Assembly: GCA_963722585.1 (NCBI GenBank)
Contig: CAVRNU010000006.1
Span: 91,968-155,967, forward strand
DNA from: KBS-96 sp963722585
GTDB lineage: Bacteria > Acidobacteriota > Terriglobia > Bryobacterales > Bryobacteraceae
Length of the DNA stretch: 64,000 nucleotides
Direction: 5' to 3'
Every line of letters begins with the position of its first letter. Position 1 is the first letter of the stretch. Below are positions 24,531 through 34,460 of this stretch, piece by piece. A program made the position numbers and the translations under genes. The notes under the pieces were generated by a model that did not search any database, had not been told where the DNA came from, and worked only from the letters and a program-made list of their open reading frames with translations.

Positions 24531-25511
24531 ATGAAGGCACGCGTTTTATCTGGTGTTCAGCCCAGCGGTCAATTGCATTTGGGTAATTATCTCGGCGCGC
24601 TCAAGAACTGGGCGGAGATTCAGGACGATTACGAGAGCATTTTTTGCATCGTGGATCTGCATGCCGTCACCGTCTACCAGGAGCCAAAAGAGCTGGCGGA
24701 GAAAATCCGCGAGACGGCGGCGCTTTTCATTGCGTCGGGCATCGATCCTGAAAAATCGTCGATTGTCGTACAGTCGAGTGTTTCGGGACACGCGGAGCTT
24801 GCCTGGATGTTGACGTGCGTGACGCCACTGGGCTGGTTGAATCGCATGACGCAATTCAAAGCCAAGGCGGAAAAACAGGAGACGATTGGCGATGGCATAC
24901 TCCAGTACCCGGTGTTGATGACAGCCGACATTTTGATTTATCAAGCCAACATCGTGCCGGTTGGTGAAGATCAATCGCAGCATGTGGAGCTGACTCGCGA
25001 CATCGCGCAGCGGTTCAATTCTCTGTACGGCGAAACGTTTAACATTCCAGAAACGCGATTGCCCGCCGTTGGCGCGCGCATTATGGGGCTCGACGATCCA
25101 ACCGTTAAGATGAGCAAGTCGATTCCGGGTGCGAATCATGCGATTGCATTGCTGGATTCTGCGGACGTTGTCAGGAAAAAAATTGCGCGAGCTACGACCG
25201 ACTCGCAGCCGGCGGTAGATCCCGAGAACATGGGAGCGGGAATTGCAAACCTGCTTACCATCGCGCAGGCTTGCGATAATTCGGTGACAGCGGAATCCGT
25301 AGCGGGGATGCGCTATGGAGATTTTAAGAAGCATGTGGCGAACGCGGTGATTGCGCGGCTCGAGCCGATTCAGAAGAAATATCGGGAAGTTACTGGGGAA
25401 AAGGGCTACGTGGACGGTGTTTTGCAGCAGGGATTCGAGCGTGTTTCGCCGATCGCGCAGAATACGATACGCAATACAAAGCGCGCGATGGGGTTGTATG
25501 TGCCGGAGTAA
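24531..25511 (+). CDS. trpS: Tryptophanyl-tRNA synthetase
   Basis: 326 aa from ATG 24531, the normal start for this enzyme (MKARVLSGVQPSGQLHLGNY); the open frame runs 57 bases further upstream without a conserved sequence. Class I signatures are present: QLHLGNYLG (HIGH) and VKMSKSIPGA (KMSKS). MLTCVTPLGWLNRMTQFKAK and VPVGEDQSQHVELTRDIAQR are typical TrpRS blocks. It charges tRNA-Trp. Standard length and fully intact. Confidence 0.97.
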   Translation: MKARVLSGVQPSGQLHLGNYLGALKNWAEIQDDYESIFCIVDLHAVTVYQEPKELAEKIRETAALFIASGIDPEKSSIVVQSSVSGHAELAWMLTCVTPLGWLNRMTQFKAKAEKQETIGDGILQYPVLMTADILIYQANIVPVGEDQSQHVELTRDIAQRFNSLYGETFNIPETRLPAVGARIMGLDDPTVKMSKSIPGANHAIALLDSADVVRKKIARATTDSQPAVDPENMGAGIANLLTIAQACDNSVTAESVAGMRYGDFKKHVANAVIARLEPIQKKYREVTGEKGYVDGVLQQGFERVSPIAQNTIRNTKRAMGLYVPE

Positions 25512-25521
25512 GGCTTGCGCC

Positions 25522-27285
25522 TCAGACGGTGTATTTGCCGAGGTTGCATAGGCGCTGGGCTACAGTTCGGCGCAGAGCGATGACGTCGGTTATGTCGTGA
25601 CGAAGTAGCTTCCTTAGAATCGCGAGGTTGGTGCGGCGCTCGTCGCCGTCTGAGCAGGCTGCGATGGTTTCCGTGGCGGCTCGTTCAATTTCGCGCAACG
25701 CATGCTGCATATAGATAACCGTGTAGGACGAGGCGAGACTGGAAGCGCTTTTTTCCTTTCGCGAACGCATGAGACACGATTCGAAGGCGAAAGAGGCCAT
25801 CATGCAATCGGAGATTCCGGCCAGGATTTCCTGCTGGTTCTCGAGTTCGGCTCCAAATTTCTGATAAGCGATGCCCAGCAGCAGCAAGGCAATTTTCTTC
25901 GAGTTTTGAAGTATCTGCAACTCCGGGTCATTGTGGCCGGAGCCGTTCGACAAAGGTTCGAGAAGCTGGGCCTGGAGCTTCTGGACAGCTTCGACAAGCG
26001 GCAACTGTTTTCGCTGAGCACGCTTCAGTAACATGCCGGTTGCGAGCAGGCGGTTAATTTCGTTTGTGCCTTCAAAGATGCGGTTGATGCGCGAATCGCG
26101 ATACGCGCGCTCGACCGCGTAGTCCTGATGATAGCCATAGCCGCCATGAATCTGGACTCCTTCATCGACAACGTAGTCGAGCATTTCGGACGCAAACACT
26201 TTCACGAATGAGCATTCGATCGCATATTCTTCGGCGGCTTTCAAAACGCGGCTGGCGGATTCAGGTTCGCTCGAGCCGAGCGTTCCGGCCGCATCGCCGA
26301 TCATGCCTTCCACGCGATAAGTCATGGATTCGGCAGCGTATAAATACGCAGCCATTTCGGCGATCTTGTGCTGAATCATGCCGAACTCGGCGATGGGTTT
26401 TCCGAACGCGACACGGTCTTTGGCGTAATGTATCGACTGGGCGAGCACTTGTTTCGCTCCGCCTGAAGCGAATGCGCCGAGTTTCAGACGGCCGATATTC
26501 AAAATGTTGAAAGCGATAACGTGGCCGCGGCCGATTTCGCCTAATAAGTTTGAAACAGGCACCCGGACATTATCGAAATAGATGGCGCATGTACTGCTTC
26601 CCTTGATGCCCATCTTTTTTTCTTCGGCTCCTTGGCGCACGCCCTCAAAATTGCGTTCCACGAGAAATGCGGTGAGCTTGCCGTCAAGCTTGGCGAACAC
26701 GGTATAGAGGTCGGCGGCGGCTCCGTTGGTGATCCACATTTTTTGGCCGTTGAGGACGTAATGACTGCCGTCTTCGGAAAGCTTTGCCGTTGTCCTGGCG
26801 GCCATGGCGTCGGAGCCGGCGTGAGCCTCGCTTAAGCAATAAGCCGCGATCATTTCGCAGGTGGCGAGTTTAGGCAGATATCGCTGTTTCTGGTCCTCTG
26901 TTCCAAAGAACAGGATGGGGAGAGTGCCAATGCCGGTCTGCGCGCCGTGCCATGCGGCGTAGGAGCCGTCTTTTGAAACTCCTTCGGCGACAATCATCAT
27001 CGAGGTGAAATCGAGCCCCATGCCGCCGTATTGTTCGGGCAGAACGACGCTGGTCAGGCCGAGCTGCGCGGATTTTCGAAGGAGGCCGACAGCCACTCCG
27101 GCTTCTTGATGCTGAAGAGCATCGAGGCGGGGTAGGGCTTCGGATGTCCAGAAATCTTCGGTCGTCTTTGCGATCGCGCGATGTTCTTCGGTGAAATCTT
27201 CAGGAGTAAAGACTAAATCCGGCGAAACGTCCCGCAGCAGAAACTCGCCACCGGCGAGGGTTGCTGTAACTGTGGCACTCGACAT
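25522..27285 (-). CDS. fadE: Acyl-CoA dehydrogenase (Bacillus FadE type)
   Basis: 587 aa from ATG 27285, preceded by AAGGAGG at 5 bases; the longer upstream frame overlaps fadA and is rejected. FAD enzyme for the first step of beta-oxidation. Signatures: AYCLSEAHAGSDAMAARTTA, KMWITNGAAADLYTVFAKLD, and the C-terminal VQIHGGYGYHQDYAVERAYR with NRIFEGTNEINR. A 180-residue C-terminal extension places it with the long FadE (YusJ-like) group. Third gene of fadN-fadA-fadE, the same order as in Bacillus. Confidence 0.93.
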   Translation of the reverse strand: MSSATVTATLAGGEFLLRDVSPDLVFTPEDFTEEHRAIAKTTEDFWTSEALPRLDALQHQEAGVAVGLLRKSAQLGLTSVVLPEQYGGMGLDFTSMMIVAEGVSKDGSYAAWHGAQTGIGTLPILFFGTEDQKQRYLPKLATCEMIAAYCLSEAHAGSDAMAARTTAKLSEDGSHYVLNGQKMWITNGAAADLYTVFAKLDGKLTAFLVERNFEGVRQGAEEKKMGIKGSSTCAIYFDNVRVPVSNLLGEIGRGHVIAFNILNIGRLKLGAFASGGAKQVLAQSIHYAKDRVAFGKPIAEFGMIQHKIAEMAAYLYAAESMTYRVEGMIGDAAGTLGSSEPESASRVLKAAEEYAIECSFVKVFASEMLDYVVDEGVQIHGGYGYHQDYAVERAYRDSRINRIFEGTNEINRLLATGMLLKRAQRKQLPLVEAVQKLQAQLLEPLSNGSGHNDPELQILQNSKKIALLLLGIAYQKFGAELENQQEILAGISDCMMASFAFESCLMRSRKEKSASSLASSYTVIYMQHALREIERAATETIAACSDGDERRTNLAILRKLLRHDITDVIALRRTVAQRLCNLGKYTV

Positions 27286-27301
27286 AGCGGCCTCCTTGCC
27301 G

Positions 27302-28477
27302 TTAGAGTAGCTCGAAAATTCCGGCGGCTCCCTGGCCTCCGCCAACGCACATGGTGACCATGCCGAACTGGACGGACCGGCGCTGCATCTCGCGAAGAAT
27401 GGTGGCAGTGAGTTTGGCGCCAGTACAGCCGAGGGGGTGACCGAGAGCGACGGCTCCGCCATTCACGTTTGTGATTTCTTCGTCGAGGCCGGCGCGGCGG
27501 ATGACGGCGAGCGCCTGGACGGCGAATGCTTCATTTAATTCGATCAGGCCGATTTGTTTCAGCGACAACCCAGTCAGCGCCAGAACCTTGGGAATGGCGA
27601 CCACCGGGCCGATGCCCATGATCTCCGGGGGAACACCGGCGACGGCAAAGCCGAGAAAGCGCGCTATGGGCCGCAGGGCCAGGTCACGGGCTCGTCTGGG
27701 CGACATAACGATGGCAGCCGCTGCGCCGTCGCTGGTTTGAGACGAATTGCCGGCAGTAACTGTTCCTTTCGCGTGAAATACGGGCTTGAGATTGGCGAGG
27801 GCTGAAAGCGAGGTGTCGGCGCGAGGTCCTTCGTCTTTCGTGAAAACCGAATGAATGCGCGAGACCTTGCGGCCGTTGAACCTTGCTTCTTCTACTTGTA
27901 CCGGGACAAGTTCGTCTTGAAATTTGCAATTGGCCTGGGCGGCCAAGGCGCGCTCGTGACTGCGGAATGCGAAGGCATCCTGATCTTCGCGCGAGATGTT
28001 GTAGCGGTGGTAGAGCCGCTCAGCGGTTTGCCCCATGCCCATGTACACCTCTGGCCGCTCGTCGACGAGCTCCGGGTTGGGCGAAAAAGCGTGGCCTGCG
28101 CGCGGAAGAAGGCTCATGGATTCGCTTCCACCCGCGAGGATGGTTTGAGCTTCTCCGGCGCGGATGCGTTCGGCAGCGAGGGCAATGGCCTGCAAACCGG
28201 AGGAGCAGAAGCGATTGATGGTCATGCCCGGAACCATGTCCGGCAACCCGGCGCGCAAAGCGGCGATTCGTGCCATGTTCAGGCCCGATTCCGCTTCCGG
28301 CATCGCGCAGCCCAAAATCACATCGTCGATTTCGTCGTGCGGTATTTCGGGGTGGCGTTCCAACAGCGCTTTGATGACGGTGGCCCCCAGATCGTCGGGG
28401 CGTGTATTACGGAGCGTGCCGCGCGGCGCCTTTCCGACCGGCGTTCTTAAGCAATCAACGATTACAGCATGTGTCAT
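27302..28477 (-). CDS. fadA: Acetyl-CoA acyltransferase (thiolase)
   Basis: 391 aa from ATG 28477 (MTHAVIVDCLRTPVGKAPRG). The nucleophilic Cys is in INRFCSSGLQAIALAAERI, the catalytic His in NVNGGAVALGHPLGCTGAK, and the second Cys in MVTMCVGGGQGAAGIFEL. It catalyses the last, thiolytic step of beta-oxidation. It lies 16 bases upstream of fadE and 95 bases after fadN, in one operon. Confidence 0.95.
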   Translation of the reverse strand: MTHAVIVDCLRTPVGKAPRGTLRNTRPDDLGATVIKALLERHPEIPHDEIDDVILGCAMPEAESGLNMARIAALRAGLPDMVPGMTINRFCSSGLQAIALAAERIRAGEAQTILAGGSESMSLLPRAGHAFSPNPELVDERPEVYMGMGQTAERLYHRYNISREDQDAFAFRSHERALAAQANCKFQDELVPVQVEEARFNGRKVSRIHSVFTKDEGPRADTSLSALANLKPVFHAKGTVTAGNSSQTSDGAAAAIVMSPRRARDLALRPIARFLGFAVAGVPPEIMGIGPVVAIPKVLALTGLSLKQIGLIELNEAFAVQALAVIRRAGLDEEITNVNGGAVALGHPLGCTGAKLTATILREMQRRSVQFGMVTMCVGGGQGAAGIFELL

Positions 28478-28572
28478 GTTCGATGGCCTACTCAAAGGGC
28501 CGATTGACAATCGGCCCGCAGCTTAACAAGCTGCCCCACAACGTTTCTAACACGGCGTTGATTGCTCCTGGT

Positions 28573-30897
28573 TCAATTACGTAATGGTTTTCCGTTCTTC
28601 AGCATGTATTGGATGCGCTCTTGAGTTTTCGGCATCCCCAGGAGGCTCAAGAACGCCTCGCGCTCGAGATCGAGCAGATTCTGTTCGGTGACACGGCTTC
28701 CGGGTGTGACCCGCCCGCCGCTTAAAACGAACGCCAGCTTTTCGCCGATGGTGAAATCGTGATCGCTAATCATGGCGCTTTCACGGAACTGCCATGCCGC
28801 GAGACGCATGCGCGCATAAGCCGGCTCGCCCGCCACCGCGATGTCAGTGCGAGGCTGGCCCGGCCGGTAACACTTTGCCAGCTCGAGAACAAGTTCTTTC
28901 GCGTCGCCAATTAGAAAATCGGGATTCATGCTGATTCTGTCGGAACAGCGAAGCAAGCCGAGATCGCGAGCTTCGGTCGCGCTTGCGGAAACTTTGGCCT
29001 GGCCGATCAGCTCGAACGCTTTCTCAGGGTCCGGAAATCGCAGAACCGATTCCTTGCAACCGCCCGCAGCGGGAATTAAACCGACGCCTACTTCCACTAA
29101 TCCAATATAGGTTTCGGCTGAAGCTTGGACACGGTGGCTCTGTAAGACTACTTCGCAGCCGCCGCCAAGCGCGCGCGAGAATACAGCGGCTACAACGGGC
29201 TTCGGCGCATATTTGATGCGAAGCATGCATTGCTGAAAGTGATGGATGCTTTCCTCGACGGAATCGAAATCGCCGGATTGGGCGGCGGTAAGCAGGAGTA
29301 CGAGATTGGCTCCCACGCTGAAATTTTCACCCTCGTTCGCGATAACCATACCCTCGAATTCATCGGAGAGAATTTGATAAGCACGGTCGATGATCGACAA
29401 GGCATCTTCTCCGATCGCGTTCATTTTGCTGTGAAACTCGAGGCAAAGGACGCCATCGCCAAGATCGATGAGCGATGCGCCTGGGTTGCTTTGAACCACG
29501 CCGCGGGCACGCTTCACCTCAGCGAGCGAAATCACCCGAGGGCGAGATTCAAGCAGGGCGTACGCGCCATGGGTTAGGTCGAAATACTCGGTACGCGGCG
29601 TACCCGATTGATCGGCCGGCCGGTAGAACGACTGAATTCCGTTGTGAAGCATGCGCTGGATAGTTTCAGGCAATGCCATGCCATCGGCTTCCATGCGCCG
29701 AGCGATTGGTTCGAAGCCCAAGGCGTCCCAGAACTCAAAGGGTCCGAGCTTGTGACCGTAACCCCAGCGCATAGCGCGGTCAATCTCGACAATCCGGTCG
29801 GAGATCTCGCCCACTTTAGCGGCTGAGTAGACGAACACATGCTTAAAGATATTCCACAGGAACCGGCCGACCCGATCTGAAGATGAGACAAGGGCGCGCA
29901 GGCGTTCAGCAAAATCGGCGATCCTCTTTGTCTCTTCCACAATCGGAAAGGTGGGCTTGGCGGCCGGATAATATTCGAGGGTCTTCCAATTGATGGCGTG
30001 AATCTGCTTTTCCGGGCCTACCCGTTTGTAAAAGCCTTGACCGGTTTTTTCGCCGAGCCATCCATTGTCGATCAAATTCTGAAGAAACGGCGGCACCTGG
30101 AACCATTCGCGCCAGGGATCTTCGGGAACGCTCTCGTAAAGGTTCTTCGAGACGAACGCCCAGACATCGAGTCCCACGATATCGAACAAGCGAAACGTCG
30201 CGCTTTTAGGAACGCCGATGAGCGGGCCGGTGAGGGTGTCAACTCCCTCAATCGAATAGTCGCCTTCCATCATCGCGCGGACAACTGCCGATGCGAAAAA
30301 GCTGCCAATGCGGTTGGCGATGAAGTTAGGCGTGTCTTTGCAAGGCACGATTCCTTTACCGAGCCGTTCTTCCCCGAAAGCGGTGACGAAGCTGAGAATC
30401 GGGAGATCGGTGAGCGGGCCTGGAATGACTTCGAGCAGGTGCAAGTAGCGTGGGGGATTGAAGAAGTGGGTTCCGAGAAACTGCCGTTGAAAATTTTCAG
30501 GGAAGCCGCGGCTAATCTCGCGGAGGGGAATGCCGCTTGTATTGGTTGACAGGATTGCGGTTGGAGCGCGCAAGCCGTCGACGCGAGCCCAAAGGGCACG
30601 TTTGATCTCGAGGTTTTCCGTCACGGCCTCGATCACCCACTGGCATTTTTCAATTTGAGGAAGATGATCGTCAAAATTACCAGGCTCGATCAGTTCGAGG
30701 CCCGCGGGGGTGAAGAACGCGGTAGGTCTCTGCGCGAGCGCGGATTCGAGACCGCGGCGGGCGACGCTGTTGCGATCGCGCCCATCGCCAGGGAGGTCCA
30801 GAAGAAGAACGGGAAACCCGGCATTGGCAAAGTGAGCCGCGATTCGCGAGCCCATGGTGCCTGCGCCCAGCACCGCTACGCGTTGGATGGATGGCAT
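28573..30897 (-). CDS. fadN: 3-hydroxyacyl-CoA dehydrogenase / enoyl-CoA hydratase fusion
   Basis: 774 aa. Domain order is dehydrogenase first, then hydratase, as in Bacillus FadN and opposite to E. coli FadB. NAD site VAVLGAGTMGSRIAAHFANA at 8-27; dehydrogenase block LGTHFFNPPRYLHLLEVIPG near 140 and DTPNFIANRIGSFFA near 187. The hydratase part is in the last third (AVFSRALGGGCEVVLQSHRV, then YIGLVEVGVGLIPAAGGCKE). It performs the two middle steps of beta-oxidation. The 5' 390 bases and the upstream region are duplicated twice to the right, at 33671-34335 and 36772-37285. Confidence 0.95.
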   Translation of the reverse strand: MPSIQRVAVLGAGTMGSRIAAHFANAGFPVLLLDLPGDGRDRNSVARRGLESALAQRPTAFFTPAGLELIEPGNFDDHLPQIEKCQWVIEAVTENLEIKRALWARVDGLRAPTAILSTNTSGIPLREISRGFPENFQRQFLGTHFFNPPRYLHLLEVIPGPLTDLPILSFVTAFGEERLGKGIVPCKDTPNFIANRIGSFFASAVVRAMMEGDYSIEGVDTLTGPLIGVPKSATFRLFDIVGLDVWAFVSKNLYESVPEDPWREWFQVPPFLQNLIDNGWLGEKTGQGFYKRVGPEKQIHAINWKTLEYYPAAKPTFPIVEETKRIADFAERLRALVSSSDRVGRFLWNIFKHVFVYSAAKVGEISDRIVEIDRAMRWGYGHKLGPFEFWDALGFEPIARRMEADGMALPETIQRMLHNGIQSFYRPADQSGTPRTEYFDLTHGAYALLESRPRVISLAEVKRARGVVQSNPGASLIDLGDGVLCLEFHSKMNAIGEDALSIIDRAYQILSDEFEGMVIANEGENFSVGANLVLLLTAAQSGDFDSVEESIHHFQQCMLRIKYAPKPVVAAVFSRALGGGCEVVLQSHRVQASAETYIGLVEVGVGLIPAAGGCKESVLRFPDPEKAFELIGQAKVSASATEARDLGLLRCSDRISMNPDFLIGDAKELVLELAKCYRPGQPRTDIAVAGEPAYARMRLAAWQFRESAMISDHDFTIGEKLAFVLSGGRVTPGSRVTEQNLLDLEREAFLSLLGMPKTQERIQYMLKNGKPLRN

Positions 30898-31166
30898 TTG
30901 AAACTCCGGACAATTTGCCCGACTCGAATGCAGTGTATCAATGAGGTGGAAGGGACGCGGTTTTGGGCCGACGGTCGGCGGCGGTAGCCCATCAGGAGTT
31001 TAACTTGAGGGCAGGAACTGGAAGTGAGCCGAGTTCCATCGAGGCGACCGGATGTCGGACAGGACGCGAAAGAGATTCATGCGAAATATGAGCGACTTGA
31101 TCGAATCTCCGGCTCGCCCGAGATACGTCCAAGTGGAAGCAGATGAGCGGATACAAGCCGACATAT
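30508..31166 (-). repeat. fadN 5' segment, parental copy (R1)
   Basis: The first part of fadN plus about 270 bases upstream. The block is repeated almost unchanged at 33671-34335 and in more diverged form at 36772-37285. The identity with R2 stops at 31166 (...ACAAGCCGAC). The upstream part reads in minus frame as YLGRAGDSIKSLIFRMNLFR and continues RVLSDIRSPRWNSAH; it may be the tail of an unidentified gene. Confidence 0.8.
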
Positions 31167-32448
31167 CGGGACGAATGTTGTGGAAGGCGAGGGGTTCTGT
31201 CCCGATGGCGGACAATCCATTCCGGAACACCGAAAAGGATTGGAAAGCGCATTCACGATGGGTCTGGTCATTCGGGTGTATTCCGCTTGCAATTCCTGTT
31301 TGACACACGGATCCGCTTGTGCCAAAGCGAAATGACCGACAGAAAATCGAATTAAATGTTGAGATCCTTGAGGGCCATCTTGGCTGCATGAAATCCACAC
31401 ATTCCATGAACGCCGCCACCTGGGGGCGTTGATGCTCCGCAAAGATAGAGTCCCGAACGCGAGGGTGCGATACAACGACCGTATAGGACGAAACAGTAGC
31501 TGGCGGACATTCATTGATCCCCCAAGATATCGCTATATCGATCCCTTTCGAACGGCACCAGAAGATGTGAACCCCTTCTTTTGCAAAAGCTCCCGCTATC
31601 CGCCGACTAGATTGGAATTCCAACTCTCCAGATCTTTGGTTGTAGAGACGGAACGGGACAGTAGGTTTCGGGGGGTACCAAGTAATCCTGAACTCGTGTT
31701 GATACGCTCTCAGCCCGTTGCATCCAACGCGCGGAAAACGACTTAGGAACGAGATGTTCGATCGCTCGAAGAAAGATTCGCGATTCTTGATGACCAAGCA
31801 CGCGTCAGAAGGATGAAAATCATCAAAGAGCCGGTACGAAAACCTATCGCACAAACAAAGAACGTAGTAATCGGATTTCGCCTTTTTACTGGATCGGTTA
31901 AGATTTTCTAGATTCACTTGCAGTTGATAAGTGGCTTTTAGCTGGCGTGCAGTTTCCGATTCTAAGAAAATGGAGACCTTAAGCTCGTCGTCCTTACGGG
32001 CCTGATTCAACGAGCTGTCGTCGAAGCTAGAGGCCGCTTTCACGCGAATTTCTCCCGAACGAAGAGCGCGTTCGACCCACTTGGCCTCCATGTACCTGAA
32101 TAACGAATGCTCTGGCATTCGTGCGACCTGCTCCTCCATAGCTATCGCTGCCATAACCCGGTCTGAAAGGGGCTTTGGCAGATGAGCTCTCTTTCCACAA
32201 TCAAGATCGAGTGATTCGCCTCGTAATTTGAACTCCTCCAGAACGTGCGCAAACAGGATGTGCCACCCGCCGTCTTCCAATGGGGATTCAAACTTGATCT
32301 TTCCCGCCTCGTTCAGTAATGCGATTAGCCCTAGCAGATCGGCAGCGCGCTCGTTGAGGAGCTCGCGGGTGGCCAGTTGGAGATAACGGTTCCTGCGATA
32401 TTCGAACAATTCTTCCGACAGCCTGGCCCCCTCGTCGGATAACCGCAC
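31000..32448 (-). CDS. Hypothetical protein with chimeric C-terminus
   Basis: 482 codons from GTG 32448. The first 310 or so residues look like one protein: helical N-terminus (RYLQLATRELLNERAADLLG), then SLFRYMEAKWVERALRSGEI and RVKAASSFDDSSLN, a pattern loosely like DUF2971 or other small effector domains. From about residue 325 the frame runs through an oxidoreductase remnant read out of frame and then through the R1 segment, so the native end is probably lost. No ribosome binding site is obvious. Function unknown; accessory gene inserted next to fadN. Confidence 0.5.
   Translation of the reverse strand: MRLSDEGARLSEELFEYRRNRYLQLATRELLNERAADLLGLIALLNEAGKIKFESPLEDGGWHILFAHVLEEFKLRGESLDLDCGKRAHLPKPLSDRVMAAIAMEEQVARMPEHSLFRYMEAKWVERALRSGEIRVKAASSFDDSSLNQARKDDELKVSIFLESETARQLKATYQLQVNLENLNRSSKKAKSDYYVLCLCDRFSYRLFDDFHPSDACLVIKNRESFFERSNISFLSRFPRVGCNGLRAYQHEFRITWYPPKPTVPFRLYNQRSGELEFQSSRRIAGAFAKEGVHIFWCRSKGIDIAISWGINECPPATVSSYTVVVSHPRVRDSIFAEHQRPQVAAFMECVDFMQPRWPSRISTFNSIFCRSFRFGTSGSVCQTGIASGIHPNDQTHRECAFQSFSVFRNGLSAIGTEPLAFHNIRPDMSACIRSSASTWTYLGRAGDSIKSLIFRMNLFRVLSDIRSPRWNSAHFQFLPSS
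31352..31480 (-). pseudogene. C-terminal fragment of a phytoene-desaturase-like FAD oxidoreductase
   Basis: In another minus-strand frame than the gene covering it, the sequence reads RCIAPSRSGLYLCGASTPPG, GGVHGMCGFHAAKMALKDLN, I and stop. The CGASTPPGGGVHGMCG stretch is the typical end of NAD(P)/FAD-dependent phytoene dehydrogenase-like proteins. The other 450 or so residues are missing. It marks a recombination junction. Confidence 0.65.
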
Positions 32449-32606
32449 GGACTTGGCTTTCGGCCTTTCTTCACAATCGGTTCATGTTTTGCGGCGGTCT
32501 CTTCGACGGGATAGCGCACAATTTTTCTTGCGCCCTCCATCGATGATGGTCATACGATGTATGAGGGGCATCCTATCCGATGCCCGTCCTGCAAAAAGGA
32601 GGCATT

Positions 32607-33437
32607 ATGAAGCTCACAGGCAAAAAGGCTCTTATTACCGGCGGCAACAGCGGCATCGGTCTTGCCACAGCCCGACTTTTCATTGCGGAGGGCGCGCAGG
32701 TCGCCATTACTGGTCGCGACCAGAAGACGCTCGATGAAGCGGCCGCCGAACTTGGATCGAGCGCGCGTGGCTACCGCGTTGACGTCACCATTGCGGAAGA
32801 TCGCAAGCGGCTCTTCGCAGCCGTGGCCAAAGATTTTGGGAAGCTCGACATTGTTTTCGCCAATGCCGGCATCTCCGGCCGGACTCCTACCGGCTCGACC
32901 GACGAGGCCATTTTTGAGAACGTGATCCACACCAACCTTAATGCCGCTTTCTTTACGGTGAATTCAGCGGCGCCCCTGCTGAACGACAACGGCAGCATCA
33001 TCTTTAATGGGTCGGTACAGAACTATCTCGGCCAACCTGGCGTCGCCGCATATGCAGCCACTAAGGGTGGTCTCGTCTCGATGGCGCGTTGCATCGCCGC
33101 GGACCTTGCACCGCGCAACATTCGCGTGAACGTCGTCGCACCTGGCGCGATGAAAACTCCGATTTGGAAGCGCGGGCCCCGCGCCAACGCTTCCGCAGAA
33201 GATTCCGCTAAGTTGGAGAAGTTCTTCTCTTCTGCGGTTCCGCAGGGCCGTTGGGGCGAGCCGGAAGAAGTTGCCAAGGCCGTGCTGTTCCTCGCGTCGG
33301 ACGATTCCTCGTACGTCAACGCGGTCGAGCTGATTGTGGATGGCGGAGCCACGGGCGCTCCCTTTGGAGCTCCCATTTTTCAGGATGTATTCAGGCCGCT
33401 CGGCGAAGCGAAGTTGGCAAAAGCTCATGCAGATTGA
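32607..33437 (+). CDS. SDR-family oxidoreductase
   Basis: 276 aa from ATG 32607, with AAGGAGG four bases upstream. Classical short-chain dehydrogenase: cofactor motif KALITGGNSGIGLATARLF at 6-24, FANAGISGRTP near 88, catalytic Ser in IIFNGSVQN near 137 and YAATKGG (YxxxK) near 150, then RNIRVNVVAPGAMKTPIW. It reduces or oxidises a small alcohol or ketone; the substrate is not predictable. It lies between fadN copies R1 and R2 on the opposite strand to fadN, so it is probably acquired cargo. Confidence 0.92.
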   Translation: MKLTGKKALITGGNSGIGLATARLFIAEGAQVAITGRDQKTLDEAAAELGSSARGYRVDVTIAEDRKRLFAAVAKDFGKLDIVFANAGISGRTPTGSTDEAIFENVIHTNLNAAFFTVNSAAPLLNDNGSIIFNGSVQNYLGQPGVAAYAATKGGLVSMARCIAADLAPRNIRVNVVAPGAMKTPIWKRGPRANASAEDSAKLEKFFSSAVPQGRWGEPEEVAKAVLFLASDDSSYVNAVELIVDGGATGAPFGAPIFQDVFRPLGEAKLAKAHAD

Positions 33438-33502
33438 ACCGCTATTTTGGAACGTCTTGCGGAGTGGATAACAGGCAACCTGGAAGTGATCCGTGCTTCC
33501 GC

Positions 33503-34335
33503 GGGATTAGTACCGACAAACGCCCTAGCATCCGCGAATCCAGTTGTCAGTGTAGTCGGCTACGCTTCCCTGTGGCGCCTTCCCTGTCGGGCGATGAGCG
33601 ATCAGAGTGACGCAATTACCGTTAGGCGGCCAGATGACTCAATATTTGCCCGAGGCTCAAAAGCGCCTCCCACTGCGGCTGATCTCGCGGAGGGGAATGC
33701 CGCTTGTATTGGTTGACAGAATTGCGGTTGGAGCGCGCAATCCGTCGACGCGAGCCCACAGGGCACGTTTGATCTCGAGGTTTTCGGTTACGGCCTCGAT
33801 CACCCACTGGCATTTTTCAATTTGAGGAAGATGGTCGTCGAAATTGCCGGGCTCGATCAGTCCAACTCCCGCGGGAGTGAAAAACGCGGTAGGTCTCTGG
33901 GCGAGCGCGGATTCGAGGCCGCGGCGGGCGACGCTGTTGCGGTCGCGCGCATCGCCAGGGAGGTCCAAAAGAAGAACGGGAAACCCGGCATTGGCAAAGT
34001 GAGCCGCGATTCGCGAGCCCATGGTGCCTGCGCCCAGTACAGCTACGCGTTGGATGGATGGCATTTGAAACTCCGGACAATTTGTCCGACTCGAATGCAG
34101 TGTATCAATGAGCTGGAAGGGGGGCGGTTTTCGGGCCGGCCAGTCGGCGGCGGTAGCCCATCAGGAGTTTAACTTGAGGGCAGGAAGTGGAAGTGAGCCG
34201 AGTTCCATCGAGGCGACCGGATGTCGGACAGGACGCGAAAGAGATTCATGCGAAATATGAGCGACTTGATCGAATCTCCGGCTCGCCCGAGATACGTCCA
34301 AGTGGAAGCAGATGAGCGGATACAAGCCGACTTGC
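33503..34335 (-). repeat. Repeat R2: unrelated flank plus truncated fadN 5' segment
   Basis: Two parts. 33503-33670 is a flank not found beside fadN but repeated at 36600-36771 (AAACGCCCTAGCATCCGCGA and following). 33671-34335 matches fadN's 5' end and upstream region (R1). The junction is identical in R2 and R3, so the chimeric block was made once and then duplicated around the P-loop NTPase gene. Confidence 0.8.
33657..34064 (-). pseudogene. Truncated fadN copy (R2)
   Basis: 135-codon frame. The first 130 residues repeat the fadN N-terminus with few changes (GDARDRNS for GDGRDRNS, PAGVGLIEPG for PAGLELIEPG). It stops at ISRSGRRF where the foreign flank begins. It contains only the NAD-binding half-domain and cannot be an active enzyme. 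Confidence 0.85.
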
Positions 34336-34460
34336 GGGTACTAATCCGGTAGATTCCGGTCTAGCAACAATCAGGAATCGATTACTCCGTTCCCGTTTCG
34401 TTCCCTTGGATGAATCCGGAGAGCGGTCCCCTCAAATTTCGCTTCCACGCTTGATCTTCG

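Noticed and set aside
27286..27462. N-terminal extension of fadE
   Set aside because: Overlaps fadA and lacks similarity; a strong AAGGAGG precedes the internal ATG at 27285.
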